From assembly GCF_900115585.1 (NCBI RefSeq), contig NZ_FOWZ01000002.1:372001-436000 (forward strand): a DNA stretch of 64,000 nucleotides, written 5' to 3'. Under the pieces are notes generated by a model. The model had not been told where the DNA came from. It did not search any database and saw only the letters and a program-made list of their open reading frames with translations. The position numbers and the translations under genes were made by a program. Position 1 is the stretch's first letter. Each line of letters starts with the position of its first letter. Source of the stretch: Qipengyuania nanhaisediminis. Its GTDB lineage: Bacteria > Pseudomonadota > Alphaproteobacteria > Sphingomonadales > Sphingomonadaceae. Below, piece after piece: positions 17,176 to 24,972 of this stretch.

Positions 17176-18822
17176 TCACATATTCGGATAGTTCGGCCCG
17201 CCGCCACCTTCGGGCGTGGTCCATTCGATGTTCTGGTTCGGATCCTTGATGTCGCAGGTCTTGCAGTGGACACAGTTCTGCGAATTGATCTGGAACTTGG
17301 GCTCCTGCCCCTCTTCCTCGATCCATTCGTAAACGCCAGCCGGACAGTAGCGGGTCGAAGGACCGGCAAAGACTTCCAGCTCGCTTTCGCGCTGCAATTC
17401 GCGGTCGCAGACCTTGAGGTGGACCGGCTGGTCTTCCGCATGGTTGGTGTAGCTGTATGCCACGTTGGTCAGGCGGTCGAAGCTGAGCACGCCGTCGGGC
17501 TTGGGATAGGCGATCTTCTTGTGCAGGTCGGCCCGCTCGAGCGTTTCGTAGTCGCGATGGTGCTTCATCGTGATCGGCAGGCCGATCTTGAGCGTGCGCA
17601 TCCACATGTCGATGCCAGCGAGCACGGTGCCGATGTCGCCGCCGTATTTCGCAACGGCAGGCTGGGCATTCTTCACCAGCTTGAGCTCGTCCGCGATCCA
17701 GCTGGAGCGCACGGCCTCGTCGTAATCCATCAGTTCGGTGTGTTCGCTACCCGCCGCGACGGCGGCTGCGATGCTTTCGGCTGCCAGCATGCCGCTCTTC
17801 ATCGCGGTGTGGCTGCCCTTGATGCGCGGCACGTTCACGAAACCGGCCGCACAGCCGATCAGTGCGCCGCCCGGGAAAGCGAGCTTGGGCACGCTCTGCC
17901 AGCCGCCTTCGTTGATGACGCGCGCGCCATAGGCCACGCGCTTCCCGCCTTCGAGCAGCTCGGCGATGGCCGGGTGATGCTTGTAGCGCTGGAATTCCTG
18001 ATAGGGCGAAACATAGGGGTTCTTGTAGTCGAGCGAGGTAACGAAGCCGATCGCGACCTGACCTGCAGCCTGGTGGTAGATGAAACCGCCGCCCCAGGTA
18101 TCGCTTTCCGACAGGGGCCAGCCCTGCGTGTGGATCACCTTGCCCGGTTCGTGCTTTGCCGGATCGACGTCCCACAATTCCTTGATGCCGAGCCCGTAGA
18201 CCTGCGGCTGGCAATCCGCCTCCAGGTCGTACTTGGCTTTCATCTTTTTGGTGAGGTTGCCGCGCGCGCCCTCAGCGAAGAGCGTGTATTTCGCGTGGAT
18301 TTCCATGCCGGGCTGGTAATCGCCCTTGTGGCTGCCGTCTTCAGCAATGCCCATGTCCTGCGTCACGACGCCCGTTACCGCGCCCTTGTCGTCGAACAGG
18401 ACTTCTGAGGCCGGGAAGCCCGGAAAGACCATCACGCCAAGCCCTTCGGCCTGTTCGCCGAGCCAGCGAGCGAGGTTGCCGAGCGAACCGGTGTACTTGC
18501 CTTCATTCGACATGAACGGCGGCATCATGAATTCCGGCAGGTCCGACTTGCCGGTGGCCGAGAGGACCCAGTGATGGTTTTCCGTAACCGGCGTCTGCGC
18601 CATCGGGCAGTCCATGTCGCGCCATTCGGGCAGCAACTCGTCGAGCGCCTTGGGATCGACCACCGCGCCTGAGAGAATGTGCGCCCCGATTTCGCTGCCC
18701 TTTTCGAGCACCACGACTTCGAGTTCTTCGTTGATCTGCTTCAGCCGGATTGCCGCTGCAAGGCCCGCCACACCGCCGCCGATGATGACGACGTCACAGG
18801 GCATGGATTCACGTTCGCTCAT
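17176..18822 (-). CDS. electron transfer flavoprotein-ubiquinone oxidoreductase
   Basis: 548 residues. The N-terminal FAD Rossmann motif reads 'DVVIIGGGVAGLAAAIRLKQ'. The C-terminal [4Fe-4S] ligands are Cys in 'YCPAGVYEW' and the cluster C-x2-C-x2-C in 'NCVHCKTCDIKDPNQNIEW', with the typical end 'PEGGGGPNYPNM'. It passes electrons from ETF (beta-oxidation, amino-acid dehydrogenases) to ubiquinone at the inner membrane. It is full length and well conserved. It is divergent from the UDG-fold gene, with about 80 bp between the starts. Confidence 0.96.
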   Translation of the reverse strand: MSERESMPCDVVIIGGGVAGLAAAIRLKQINEELEVVVLEKGSEIGAHILSGAVVDPKALDELLPEWRDMDCPMAQTPVTENHHWVLSATGKSDLPEFMMPPFMSNEGKYTGSLGNLARWLGEQAEGLGVMVFPGFPASEVLFDDKGAVTGVVTQDMGIAEDGSHKGDYQPGMEIHAKYTLFAEGARGNLTKKMKAKYDLEADCQPQVYGLGIKELWDVDPAKHEPGKVIHTQGWPLSESDTWGGGFIYHQAAGQVAIGFVTSLDYKNPYVSPYQEFQRYKHHPAIAELLEGGKRVAYGARVINEGGWQSVPKLAFPGGALIGCAAGFVNVPRIKGSHTAMKSGMLAAESIAAAVAAGSEHTELMDYDEAVRSSWIADELKLVKNAQPAVAKYGGDIGTVLAGIDMWMRTLKIGLPITMKHHRDYETLERADLHKKIAYPKPDGVLSFDRLTNVAYSYTNHAEDQPVHLKVCDRELQRESELEVFAGPSTRYCPAGVYEWIEEEGQEPKFQINSQNCVHCKTCDIKDPNQNIEWTTPEGGGGPNYPNM

Positions 18823-18902
18823 GTCTCTCTCTTTTCGTCGCTATTCGCTTGCGCGATGCCTTGATTGTTGGAGCGTTCGAGGTCAAGACCTGCGCTGGAC
18901 GG

Positions 18903-19691
18903 ATGATGCACGAAAATCCCAAGCAAAACGGCGATTTCGCCACCGCAGAAGCTCTCGAAGCGGCCTTCGACTGGTGGCTGGAGGCGGGTGTCGACATGGA
19001 TTATTCCGATGACACCGCCAACTGGCTGGCAGAACCCGAAGTCGAAGAAGCCGTAGCGGCGCCAAAGCCCGTCAAACGCGTCGAAGAGCCCAAGCAGACA
19101 CCCGTCGAACGGGCATTCGAGGGAGCCGCGCAACCCGTGTCCATCGGAGGCGATCGGACAGGCTGGCCCGAAGACCTCGCAAAATTTCGCGAATGGTGGC
19201 TGAGCGAGCCTTCGCTTGGCCAAGCGCGGGTCGAAGACCGGCTTCCCCCGCGCGGAGTCGCGAAGTCGCGCCTGATGATTATCGTGGCCGAACCCTATGG
19301 CGATGATGCTGGAGAATTGCTCTCGGGCGGCGCTGGACGCTTTGCAGGCGCAATCCTGCGGGCAATGAATATCGCCCCGCACGAGGCCTATCTGGCGAGC
19401 GCCCTGCCCGCGCCCACGGCTTATCCCGGCTGGAATGCCCTCGCATCCAGCGGCCTATCCGAAGTGCTGGCACATCACATCAAGCTTGCCGAGCCGGAGC
19501 GCGTGCTTGCCTTCGGGCGCGGACTTGCCCCGCTCTTCGGTATCGACGCGGCACAGGCGCGCGAGGCCGGTTCGCTCGATATCGCAGGTCGCAAGGTGCC
19601 GCTGTTGCTCGCACCCGATCTCGCCGAACTTTCGCGCTCGCCGCAGCGCCGCCGTAATTTCTGGAACCGCTGGCTCGAATGGACCGCATGA
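18903..19691 (+). CDS. uracil-DNA glycosylase-fold protein, degenerate active site
   Basis: 262 residues from the tandem ATG at 18903. The C-terminal ~160 residues follow the family 4 UDG fold: 'LMIIVAEPYGDDAGELLSGG' at the motif-1 position, 'YLASALPAPTAYPGWN', 'VLAFGRGLAPLFGI' and a last segment 'LLLAPDLAELSRSPQRR'. The usual GEAPG motif, the catalytic His of motif 3 and all four Fe-S cysteines are absent; the whole protein has no cysteine. The N-terminal ~90 residues are acidic, Pro/Glu-rich. It may be a non-catalytic or re-purposed relative. The last bases overlap the transglycosylase start (ATGA). Confidence 0.78.
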   Translation: MMHENPKQNGDFATAEALEAAFDWWLEAGVDMDYSDDTANWLAEPEVEEAVAAPKPVKRVEEPKQTPVERAFEGAAQPVSIGGDRTGWPEDLAKFREWWLSEPSLGQARVEDRLPPRGVAKSRLMIIVAEPYGDDAGELLSGGAGRFAGAILRAMNIAPHEAYLASALPAPTAYPGWNALASSGLSEVLAHHIKLAEPERVLAFGRGLAPLFGIDAAQAREAGSLDIAGRKVPLLLAPDLAELSRSPQRRRNFWNRWLEWTA

Positions 19692-21409
19692 CCAAACGCC
19701 TGCTTATCCTCGCCTGCCTTGCATCGGCTGCAGGCACGCTCGCAACTCCCGTGATGGCGCAGTCGTCCGACAGCCTGCGCTATTTCACGCGCTCGCACTC
19801 GGCAGCACTGCCGCAACTGCTTTCGCAGGACGACCAGCTTTACTACCGCTCGCTGTTCGAAGCGATCGAGGCGCGCAACTGGGACCGCGTCGAAGTCATG
19901 CTCCAGCAACGCGATAACGGGCCGCTCCATGGCTCCGCGCTTGCGGCCTATTATCTGCATCCCGAAAGCCCGCGGATCGAACTGCCGCGCATCGAGGCCT
20001 GGCTCGACCGCTATTCCCGCTTACCCGAGGCGGCGGGAATCATCCGCCTGGGCCAGACCAGAGGTCTCGAAAACCCGCCTTCCCTCCCGCGCGCACAACA
20101 GCTGTCGCGCCAGCCCTATTCGACGAAGCGGATCCTGCCTCGCACCGTCGATGACGGCACCATGCGCGACGACATCAAGAGCGCCATCCTCGATCGCATT
20201 TCCAACGACGATCCGGATGGAGCGCGCTTGCTCCTCGACGGCGTCGATGCATCGCTTTCGCGCGAGGCGCGCGCAGAATGGCGTCAGCGCGTCGCATGGT
20301 CCTACTATATCGAGAACCGCGACCGCGAAGCTTTCGGAATGGCGCAGCTTGTCGCGCAGGGCTCGGGCGCATGGGTCGCGGAAGGTGACTGGGTCGCGGG
20401 GCTTGCCGCCTGGCGCCTCGGCGATTGTGCGAACTCGGCCGATTTCTTCCGTCGCAGCGCCGCCGGTTCGACCAACCCCTCTCTGACTGCGGCGGCCCAC
20501 TATTGGGCGTCGCGAGCACTGGTCCGCTGCCGCCAACCGGAGAAGGCTGACGAGCAGCTACGCGGGGCCGCGCGCTTCGACGAAACATTGTACGGCATGC
20601 TCGCGCACGAGCAGTTGTCGCAGCAACTGCCCGGTGACCACGCCTCGCCCGATCTCACGTCCGACGACTGGCGCAGGTTGCAGGATGAGGCTGCCGTGCG
20701 CGAAGCTGTCATGTTAGCCGAGGTCGGTCGCCGCGATCTCGCAGACGAGGCGCTGCGCTGGCAGGCCCGCCATATCGAGGCATCCGATTACCCTGCACTC
20801 ACCCGCCTCGCCCGCGCGCTCGGCCTCGCAGGCACACAGACCTTCATGGCGTACAACGCGCCGCGCGGGGCATCGTCGCCGCCGAACCTGCGCTACCCAA
20901 TCGCCTATCACGAACCGACCGGCGGCTGGCGCGTCGATCCCGCCCTCGCCTTCGCCCATGCGCTACAGGAATCGAATTTCCGCGAGACCGTGGTCAGCCC
21001 GGCCAATGCCATCGGCCTGATGCAGATCCGCTCGATCGCCGCGCGTGAATATGCCGCCTCGATCAACATGAGCGCCAGCGCCAACCTCAAGGATGCGCGC
21101 ACCAATCTCGCCTTTGGTCAGCGCGCGCTGCAGGCGCTGGCCGATGCCGGATACACGCGGGGTCATTTGCCCAAGGTCATGGCTGCTTACAATGCCGGCC
21201 CGACGCCGGTTTCGCGCTGGAACAGCGAAATCAATGACCAGGGCGATCCGCTGCTCTGGATGGAATCGATCCCCTATTGGGAAACGCGCGGGTATGTCGC
21301 CATCGTGATGCGCAATTACTGGATGTACCTGCGGCAGGCCGAAGCCATGGCGGAAAGCCGCACTGCGCTGGCCCAGAATGACTGGCCGCAGTTCCCCCGG
21401 ACGCGATGA
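19688..21409 (+). CDS. soluble lytic murein transglycosylase (Slt70-like)
   Basis: 573 residues from ATG 19688, coupled to the preceding gene. A signal peptide (residues 1-25, '...TPVMAQ') is followed by a superhelical alpha-solenoid U-domain (about 60-400) and a C-terminal SLT catalytic domain with the catalytic Glu in 'HALQESNFRE' (about residue 428), then 'SPANAIGLMQI', 'MAAYNAGPTPVSRW' and 'IPYWETRGYV'. It cleaves peptidoglycan glycan strands in the periplasm to leave 1,6-anhydro ends, in turnover and recycling. The length and domain order are those of the Slt family. Confidence 0.94.
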   Translation: MTKRLLILACLASAAGTLATPVMAQSSDSLRYFTRSHSAALPQLLSQDDQLYYRSLFEAIEARNWDRVEVMLQQRDNGPLHGSALAAYYLHPESPRIELPRIEAWLDRYSRLPEAAGIIRLGQTRGLENPPSLPRAQQLSRQPYSTKRILPRTVDDGTMRDDIKSAILDRISNDDPDGARLLLDGVDASLSREARAEWRQRVAWSYYIENRDREAFGMAQLVAQGSGAWVAEGDWVAGLAAWRLGDCANSADFFRRSAAGSTNPSLTAAAHYWASRALVRCRQPEKADEQLRGAARFDETLYGMLAHEQLSQQLPGDHASPDLTSDDWRRLQDEAAVREAVMLAEVGRRDLADEALRWQARHIEASDYPALTRLARALGLAGTQTFMAYNAPRGASSPPNLRYPIAYHEPTGGWRVDPALAFAHALQESNFRETVVSPANAIGLMQIRSIAAREYAASINMSASANLKDARTNLAFGQRALQALADAGYTRGHLPKVMAAYNAGPTPVSRWNSEINDQGDPLLWMESIPYWETRGYVAIVMRNYWMYLRQAEAMAESRTALAQNDWPQFPRTR

Positions 21410-21422
21410 AGAGGGCACGCTG

Positions 21423-21950
21423 ATGGCGATCGACGAAAGCCTCGATTTCAAGCCGGTGAATATCGCGCTGCTGACGATCTCCGACAGCCGTAGCGCCGCC
21501 GAAGATACGTCGGGCGATATTCTTGCCGGCCGGATCGAGGCGAGCGGCCATCGCCTCGCTGCGCGCGAGATCAGCAAGGACGACAAGAACGAGATAGCAG
21601 CGCACCTCCACCGCTGGATCGACGACGAGAACGTCGATGCCGTCATCACGACCGGCGGCACCGGCCTCACCGGCAGGGACGTGACCCCCGAAGCGCTCGA
21701 CCGCGTCAAGGACAAGGACATTCCCGGTTTCGGCGAATATTTCCGCTACATCAGCATCGAAAGCATCGGGACGAGCACCATCCAGAGCCGCGCCTGCGCC
21801 GTGCTGGCGCGCGGCACCTATATTTTTGCCCTGCCCGGATCGAACGGCGCGGTGAAAGACGGGTGGGACAAGATCCTCGCCTACCAGCTCGACAGTAGGC
21901 ACCGTCCGTGCAATTTCGTTGACATCATGCCGCGCCTGCGGGAGCGTTAG
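21423..21950 (+). CDS. moaB: molybdenum cofactor biosynthesis protein B
   Basis: 175 residues from ATG 21423 (GAAGAGGG upstream). The MogA/MoaB molybdopterin-binding fold is visible in 'ALLTISDSRSAAEDTSGD', the 'TTGGTGLTGRDVTPEA' loop and 'LPGSNGAVKDGWD'. The presence of 'SRA...ALPGSNGAV' and the short length match MoaB rather than MoeA. It adenylylates molybdopterin before metal insertion in species lacking MogA (known for the family). It starts 13 bp after the transglycosylase gene. The stop overlaps the stop of the convergent YcxB-like gene within the bases TTAG. Confidence 0.93.
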   Translation: MAIDESLDFKPVNIALLTISDSRSAAEDTSGDILAGRIEASGHRLAAREISKDDKNEIAAHLHRWIDDENVDAVITTGGTGLTGRDVTPEALDRVKDKDIPGFGEYFRYISIESIGTSTIQSRACAVLARGTYIFALPGSNGAVKDGWDKILAYQLDSRHRPCNFVDIMPRLRER

Positions 21951-22459
21951 AAGCGCCTGATTCCAGCCGCCTCTAGCGCGGCGATCAGCAGGCGATGATC
22001 CTCGCCCAGTGCAGCTTTCGGGACCGGATTGAAAAAGGCCTCGGTCTGGTGGAGCAGGATCATCGTGCGGGTATCGGACCAGGCATAGAACTCCTCGAAC
22101 GGAATGCGGGCATGGCCGCGCGCGTTTGAGAAATGGACCGCCTCGTTATCGAATTCGATCTGGTTTTCGTCACGCAGCGCGGCGCTTTGCCGATACTGCC
22201 GGCGCATGATGATGGGCGCGATCAGATAGGGGATCAGCCAGATCAGCGGGATACCCAAGACTACCAGCAGAACGGTGGTCAACCGCAAGGCGCCATCCTC
22301 GTATAGATCGAGTGCCACCAGCACGACCGCCAGCAAAATGACCGCGATGAAGAGGTAGCGCATCGGCTTCTGAAACACGCGGCGCTGAAAATAATGTCGC
22401 CCCGCCTCGGCAAGGTCTGCCTCGGCGACGCGATAGGTATAGGGTCCGTTCAAAGCCAT
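21947..22459 (-). CDS. YcxB-like inner membrane protein
   Basis: 170 residues from ATG 22459. Residues about 35-52 ('YLFIAVILLAVVLVALDL') and 63-88 ('VLLVVLGIPLIWLIPYLIAP') form two transmembrane segments. The C-terminal cytoplasmic part 'IEFDNEAVHFSNARGHARIPFEEFYAWSDT' has the beta-sheet pattern of the YcxB-like/PH-type domain and ends 'GIRRF'. The function is unknown in the family. It is divergent from the radical SAM gene; the LexA box at 22530 lies in the shared upstream region and may affect both. Confidence 0.75.
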   Translation of the reverse strand: MALNGPYTYRVAEADLAEAGRHYFQRRVFQKPMRYLFIAVILLAVVLVALDLYEDGALRLTTVLLVVLGIPLIWLIPYLIAPIIMRRQYRQSAALRDENQIEFDNEAVHFSNARGHARIPFEEFYAWSDTRTMILLHQTEAFFNPVPKAALGEDHRLLIAALEAAGIRRF

Positions 22460-22529
22460 CGGCGACAACTTCGCGCATCACGCGAGCCGATACAAGACAC
22501 CGCCACACTTTGTCTGGACGCGCCCTTAT

Positions 22530-22544
22530 GTTCTTCTTATGTTC
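22530..22544 (+). promoter_or_regulatory. LexA (SOS) box, GTTC-N7-GTTC
   Basis: The bases GTTC TTCTTAT GTTC form an exact direct repeat with 7-nt spacing. This is the known alphaproteobacterial LexA operator, unlike the palindromic CTG-N10-CAG of Escherichia coli. It ends 5 bp before the ATG of the radical SAM gene, where bound LexA would block transcription or elongation. The match is exact but short, so chance occurrence must be kept in mind; the position at a gene start argues for function. Confidence 0.65.
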
Positions 22545-22549
22545 AACTC

Positions 22550-23635
22550 ATGGAACGAAGCATTGAGTCGCCCGTCGCGGAACGTGGTGCGCAGTCGCGC
22601 GCGGTCCCTACCCGCTTCGGCCTTTCCACGCGCGAGGCGGATGGCGACTGGCGCGATCACATGGAAGCTCTGGATGGTCCGCCGGTAAAGCTGCGCACGC
22701 ATGTGACGGAGGAAAAGCCGCGCACCATCCTCAGCTTCAACCAGTCGCCCGACATCTTTTTCGACCGTTCGATCAACGCCTATCGAGGGTGCGAGCATGG
22801 CTGCGTCTATTGCTTCGCCCGCCCGACCCATGCCTATCACGACCTGTCGCCCGGACTGGATTTCGAGACCCGGCTGTTTGCGAAACCAAACGCGGCGGAA
22901 CTTCTGCGCGCGACACTGTCGAAGCCGAAATACCGCCCCAAACCAATCGCGATGGGTACCAACACCGATCCCTACCAGCCGATCGAGCGGCGCTATCGCA
23001 TCACGCGGCAGGTGCTGGAAGTATGCCTCGACGCGCGCCATCCCGTCACGATCACGACCAAGTCGGACAGGGTGTGCGACGATCTGGACCTGCTGGCAGA
23101 GATGGCAGAGCGCAGGCTTGTCGCGGTCGCGATTTCGGTGACCAGCCTCGATCCGAAGCTGTCGGGAAAGCTCGAACCGCGCGCAGCATCGCCTGCCAAG
23201 CGACTCTCCGCATTGCAGAAACTGGCCGAAGCGGGAGTTCCCACCCATTGCTCCGTTGCGCCTGTAATCCCGGCCATTACCGACAAATTTATGGAAGAGA
23301 TCGTCCAGCGCGCCGCCGCCATCGCGGTCGACAGCGTAGGCTGGATTCCGCTCCGCCTGCCGCACGAAGTCGCCCCGCTGTTTCGCGAGTGGTTATCGGT
23401 CCACTATCCGGAGCGCGGCGACAAGGTGATGAGCATCGTCCAGTCTATCCGGAACGGAAAGGACAACGATCCGAACTTCTTCTCTCGCCTAAGGCCCACT
23501 GGCGTCTGGGCCGACCTCTTCCGCGCCAGGTTCCGCGTGGCCTGCAAGCGCGCAGGACTGGGTAAGGCGAAATTCGAGCTGGATTGCACGCAGTTCAGGC
23601 CGCCTGCGGTGGGCGGTCAGCTACGGCTACTTTAG
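22550..23635 (+). CDS. PA0069/Rv2578c-family radical SAM protein (SplB-like)
   Basis: 361 residues from ATG 22550; longer frames reach into the divergent gene and are unlikely. The radical SAM [4Fe-4S] motif is C81-x3-C85-x2-C88 in RGCEHGCVYCFA. Next come 'RPTHAYHDLSPGLDFE' and 'IAMGTNTDPYQPIERRY', both characteristic of this SplB-related family, and the C-terminal 'FRARFRVACKRAGL'. The reaction is not established; relation to spore photoproduct lyase suggests DNA lesion or nucleic-acid chemistry. The LexA box directly upstream supports a DNA-damage role (inference). Confidence 0.9.
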   Translation: MERSIESPVAERGAQSRAVPTRFGLSTREADGDWRDHMEALDGPPVKLRTHVTEEKPRTILSFNQSPDIFFDRSINAYRGCEHGCVYCFARPTHAYHDLSPGLDFETRLFAKPNAAELLRATLSKPKYRPKPIAMGTNTDPYQPIERRYRITRQVLEVCLDARHPVTITTKSDRVCDDLDLLAEMAERRLVAVAISVTSLDPKLSGKLEPRAASPAKRLSALQKLAEAGVPTHCSVAPVIPAITDKFMEEIVQRAAAIAVDSVGWIPLRLPHEVAPLFREWLSVHYPERGDKVMSIVQSIRNGKDNDPNFFSRLRPTGVWADLFRARFRVACKRAGLGKAKFELDCTQFRPPAVGGQLRLL

Positions 23636-23643
23636 GGAGCTAC

Positions 23644-23988
23644 CTAGGGGCGGTAGGTCGTTGCAGGCCCCTTGGTAAACCACTCCGAATACTGCGTTTC
23701 CCGTTCAAGTCTCGTGACGATGACGAATGGCTTGCCGTAGATGTCCATCGCCTTCTGCTCGCAAGTCGCCTCGAGCAAATAGGAGTTCACGTAGCTGCAT
23801 TCAGCCGGTCCATAGTCATCAGGCCATGGGCAACTGCCATGCACCGGATCGCAATTCGAGGTGTCGGCGCGGATCGTCGCCGATATGATCTCGTCACCCG
23901 ATACGGTGAAGTGTACCGGCTTTTCTGTCGTTGCGCATCCGGCCAGGGCCAAGACACTCGCTAAGAGCAGACAATCTCTGTTCCTCAA
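23644..23988 (-). CDS. small predicted lipoprotein
   Basis: 114 residues from a TTG at 23988, with GAGAAGG just upstream and a TTGA overlap with the stop of the DUF1330 gene. The N-terminus 'MRNRDCLLLASVLALAGCATT' is a lipoprotein signal with lipobox LAGC (Cys18). The mature part contains three or more cysteines ('SNCDPVHGSCPWPDDYGP', 'AECSYVNSYLLEATCEQ') that could form disulfides in the periplasm, and ends 'KGPATTYRP'. I do not recognise a family. The frame continues upstream to 24192 only as antiparallel shadow inside the DUF1330 gene. Confidence 0.7.
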   Translation of the reverse strand: MRNRDCLLLASVLALAGCATTEKPVHFTVSGDEIISATIRADTSNCDPVHGSCPWPDDYGPAECSYVNSYLLEATCEQKAMDIYGKPFVIVTRLERETQYSEWFTKGPATTYRP

Positions 23989-24416
23989 AACCCTTCTCCC
24001 GCGTCGCCCGGAGCGAACCGCACCAGCCTGCTGTCTGCCAGAGCCGCTGTCCGATTGACCACCGCCTTCTGGTAATCGGGATCCTTGATCATCTCGAAGA
24101 AGGCCCCTGCATTGGGATATTGCGCGACGAAACCGTCGTGCCATTGCATCGCTTCCGGCCCGGTCACCACCGTCTGGAACGCGCCGCGCCACACGATGCT
24201 GCCGCCGACGCGGCGAAAGATGGGGCCGCTCGTCTTGCCGTATTCCTCGTAAGCGCGGCGGCCGCTCCAGCCCTTGCCGTGATGCTCGTGCCCGTCGGGG
24301 TAATCTGCCTCATCGCGATATTGAAGGAGGTTGAGCATATGGATCGGCTCGTCGCGCGGGAGGTCCTTGAACGCCTGGAAGTTTGCAGGGCTCGGGTCGA
24401 TGTAGGTTGCGCTCAC
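23985..24416 (-). CDS. DUF1330 domain-containing protein
   Basis: 143 residues from a GTG at 24416, preceded by GAGGAGAG with suitable spacing. The sequence 'PIHMLNLLQYRDEADYPDG' followed by 'AYEEYGKTSGPIFRRVGGS', 'VVTGPEAMQWHDGFVAQYPN' and 'FFEMIKDPDYQKAVVNRTAAL' is the dimeric ferredoxin-like (alpha/beta barrel) DUF1330 pattern. No enzymatic function is established. It follows the pseudouridine synthase gene by 10 bp and overlaps the lipoprotein gene, so it is part of a compact minus-strand operon. Confidence 0.85.
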   Translation of the reverse strand: MSATYIDPSPANFQAFKDLPRDEPIHMLNLLQYRDEADYPDGHEHHGKGWSGRRAYEEYGKTSGPIFRRVGGSIVWRGAFQTVVTGPEAMQWHDGFVAQYPNAGAFFEMIKDPDYQKAVVNRTAALADSRLVRFAPGDAGEGF

Positions 24417-24426
24417 GTCTCTCTCC

Positions 24427-24972
24427 TCAGACTTCGATTTCACGATAGGTGCCGGGTGCGATGCCGTCGACGCTCCAATCCCTGATGCGCCAGCGGATCA
24501 GGCGCAGGGTCGGTAGGCCCACGGCGGCGGTCATCCGACGGACCTGGCGATTGCGCCCCTCGGTGATCTCCAGCGCAATCCAGCTATCGGGCACGCTCTT
24601 GCGATAGCGAACTGGCGGGTCTCGGTCCCACACGGGCGGCGGTTCGATGCGTTTCGCTCGGGCTGGCCGCGTCACGCCGTCCTTGAGTTCGACGCCGCGC
24701 GCCAGTTTCTCCAAAGCCTCGTCAACCGCTTCGCCCTCTACCTGCACGAGATAAGTCTTCGCCATCTTGTAGCGCGGCTCGGCGATACGCGACTGCAGCC
24801 GACCGTCGCCGGTCAGCAGGAGCAGCCCTTCGCTATCCTTGTCGAGCCTGCCCGCAGGATAGACGCCCGGCACATCGACCAGATGCGCCAGCGTATCGTC
24901 CACCCCTTCCTTGCCCCCGGTGAATTGCGACAGCACACCGAAGGGCTTGTTCAGCAGGATAAGCCTGCTCAC
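24427..24972 (-). CDS. rRNA large-subunit pseudouridine synthase (RluE-like)
   Basis: 181 residues from a GTG at 24972 that overlaps the acyl-CoA ligase stop (GTGA). The RsuA/RluE catalytic motif is 'YPAGRLDKDSEGLLLLTGDG', with the essential Asp in GRLDKDS. It opens with 'RLILLNKPFGVLSQFT' and has the family end motif 'EITEGRNRQVRRMTAAVGLP'. There is no N-terminal S4 domain, which together with length points to the RluE type (23S rRNA U2457 in E. coli). The exact target in this organism is inferred. Confidence 0.9.
   Translation of the reverse strand: MSRLILLNKPFGVLSQFTGGKEGVDDTLAHLVDVPGVYPAGRLDKDSEGLLLLTGDGRLQSRIAEPRYKMAKTYLVQVEGEAVDEALEKLARGVELKDGVTRPARAKRIEPPPVWDRDPPVRYRKSVPDSWIALEITEGRNRQVRRMTAAVGLPTLRLIRWRIRDWSVDGIAPGTYREIEV

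Noticed and set aside
18823..18902. Second LexA box upstream of the UDG-fold gene
   Set aside because: The bases GTTG-N4-GTTC and GTTC-N7-AGAC do not meet the GTTC-N7-GTTC pattern.
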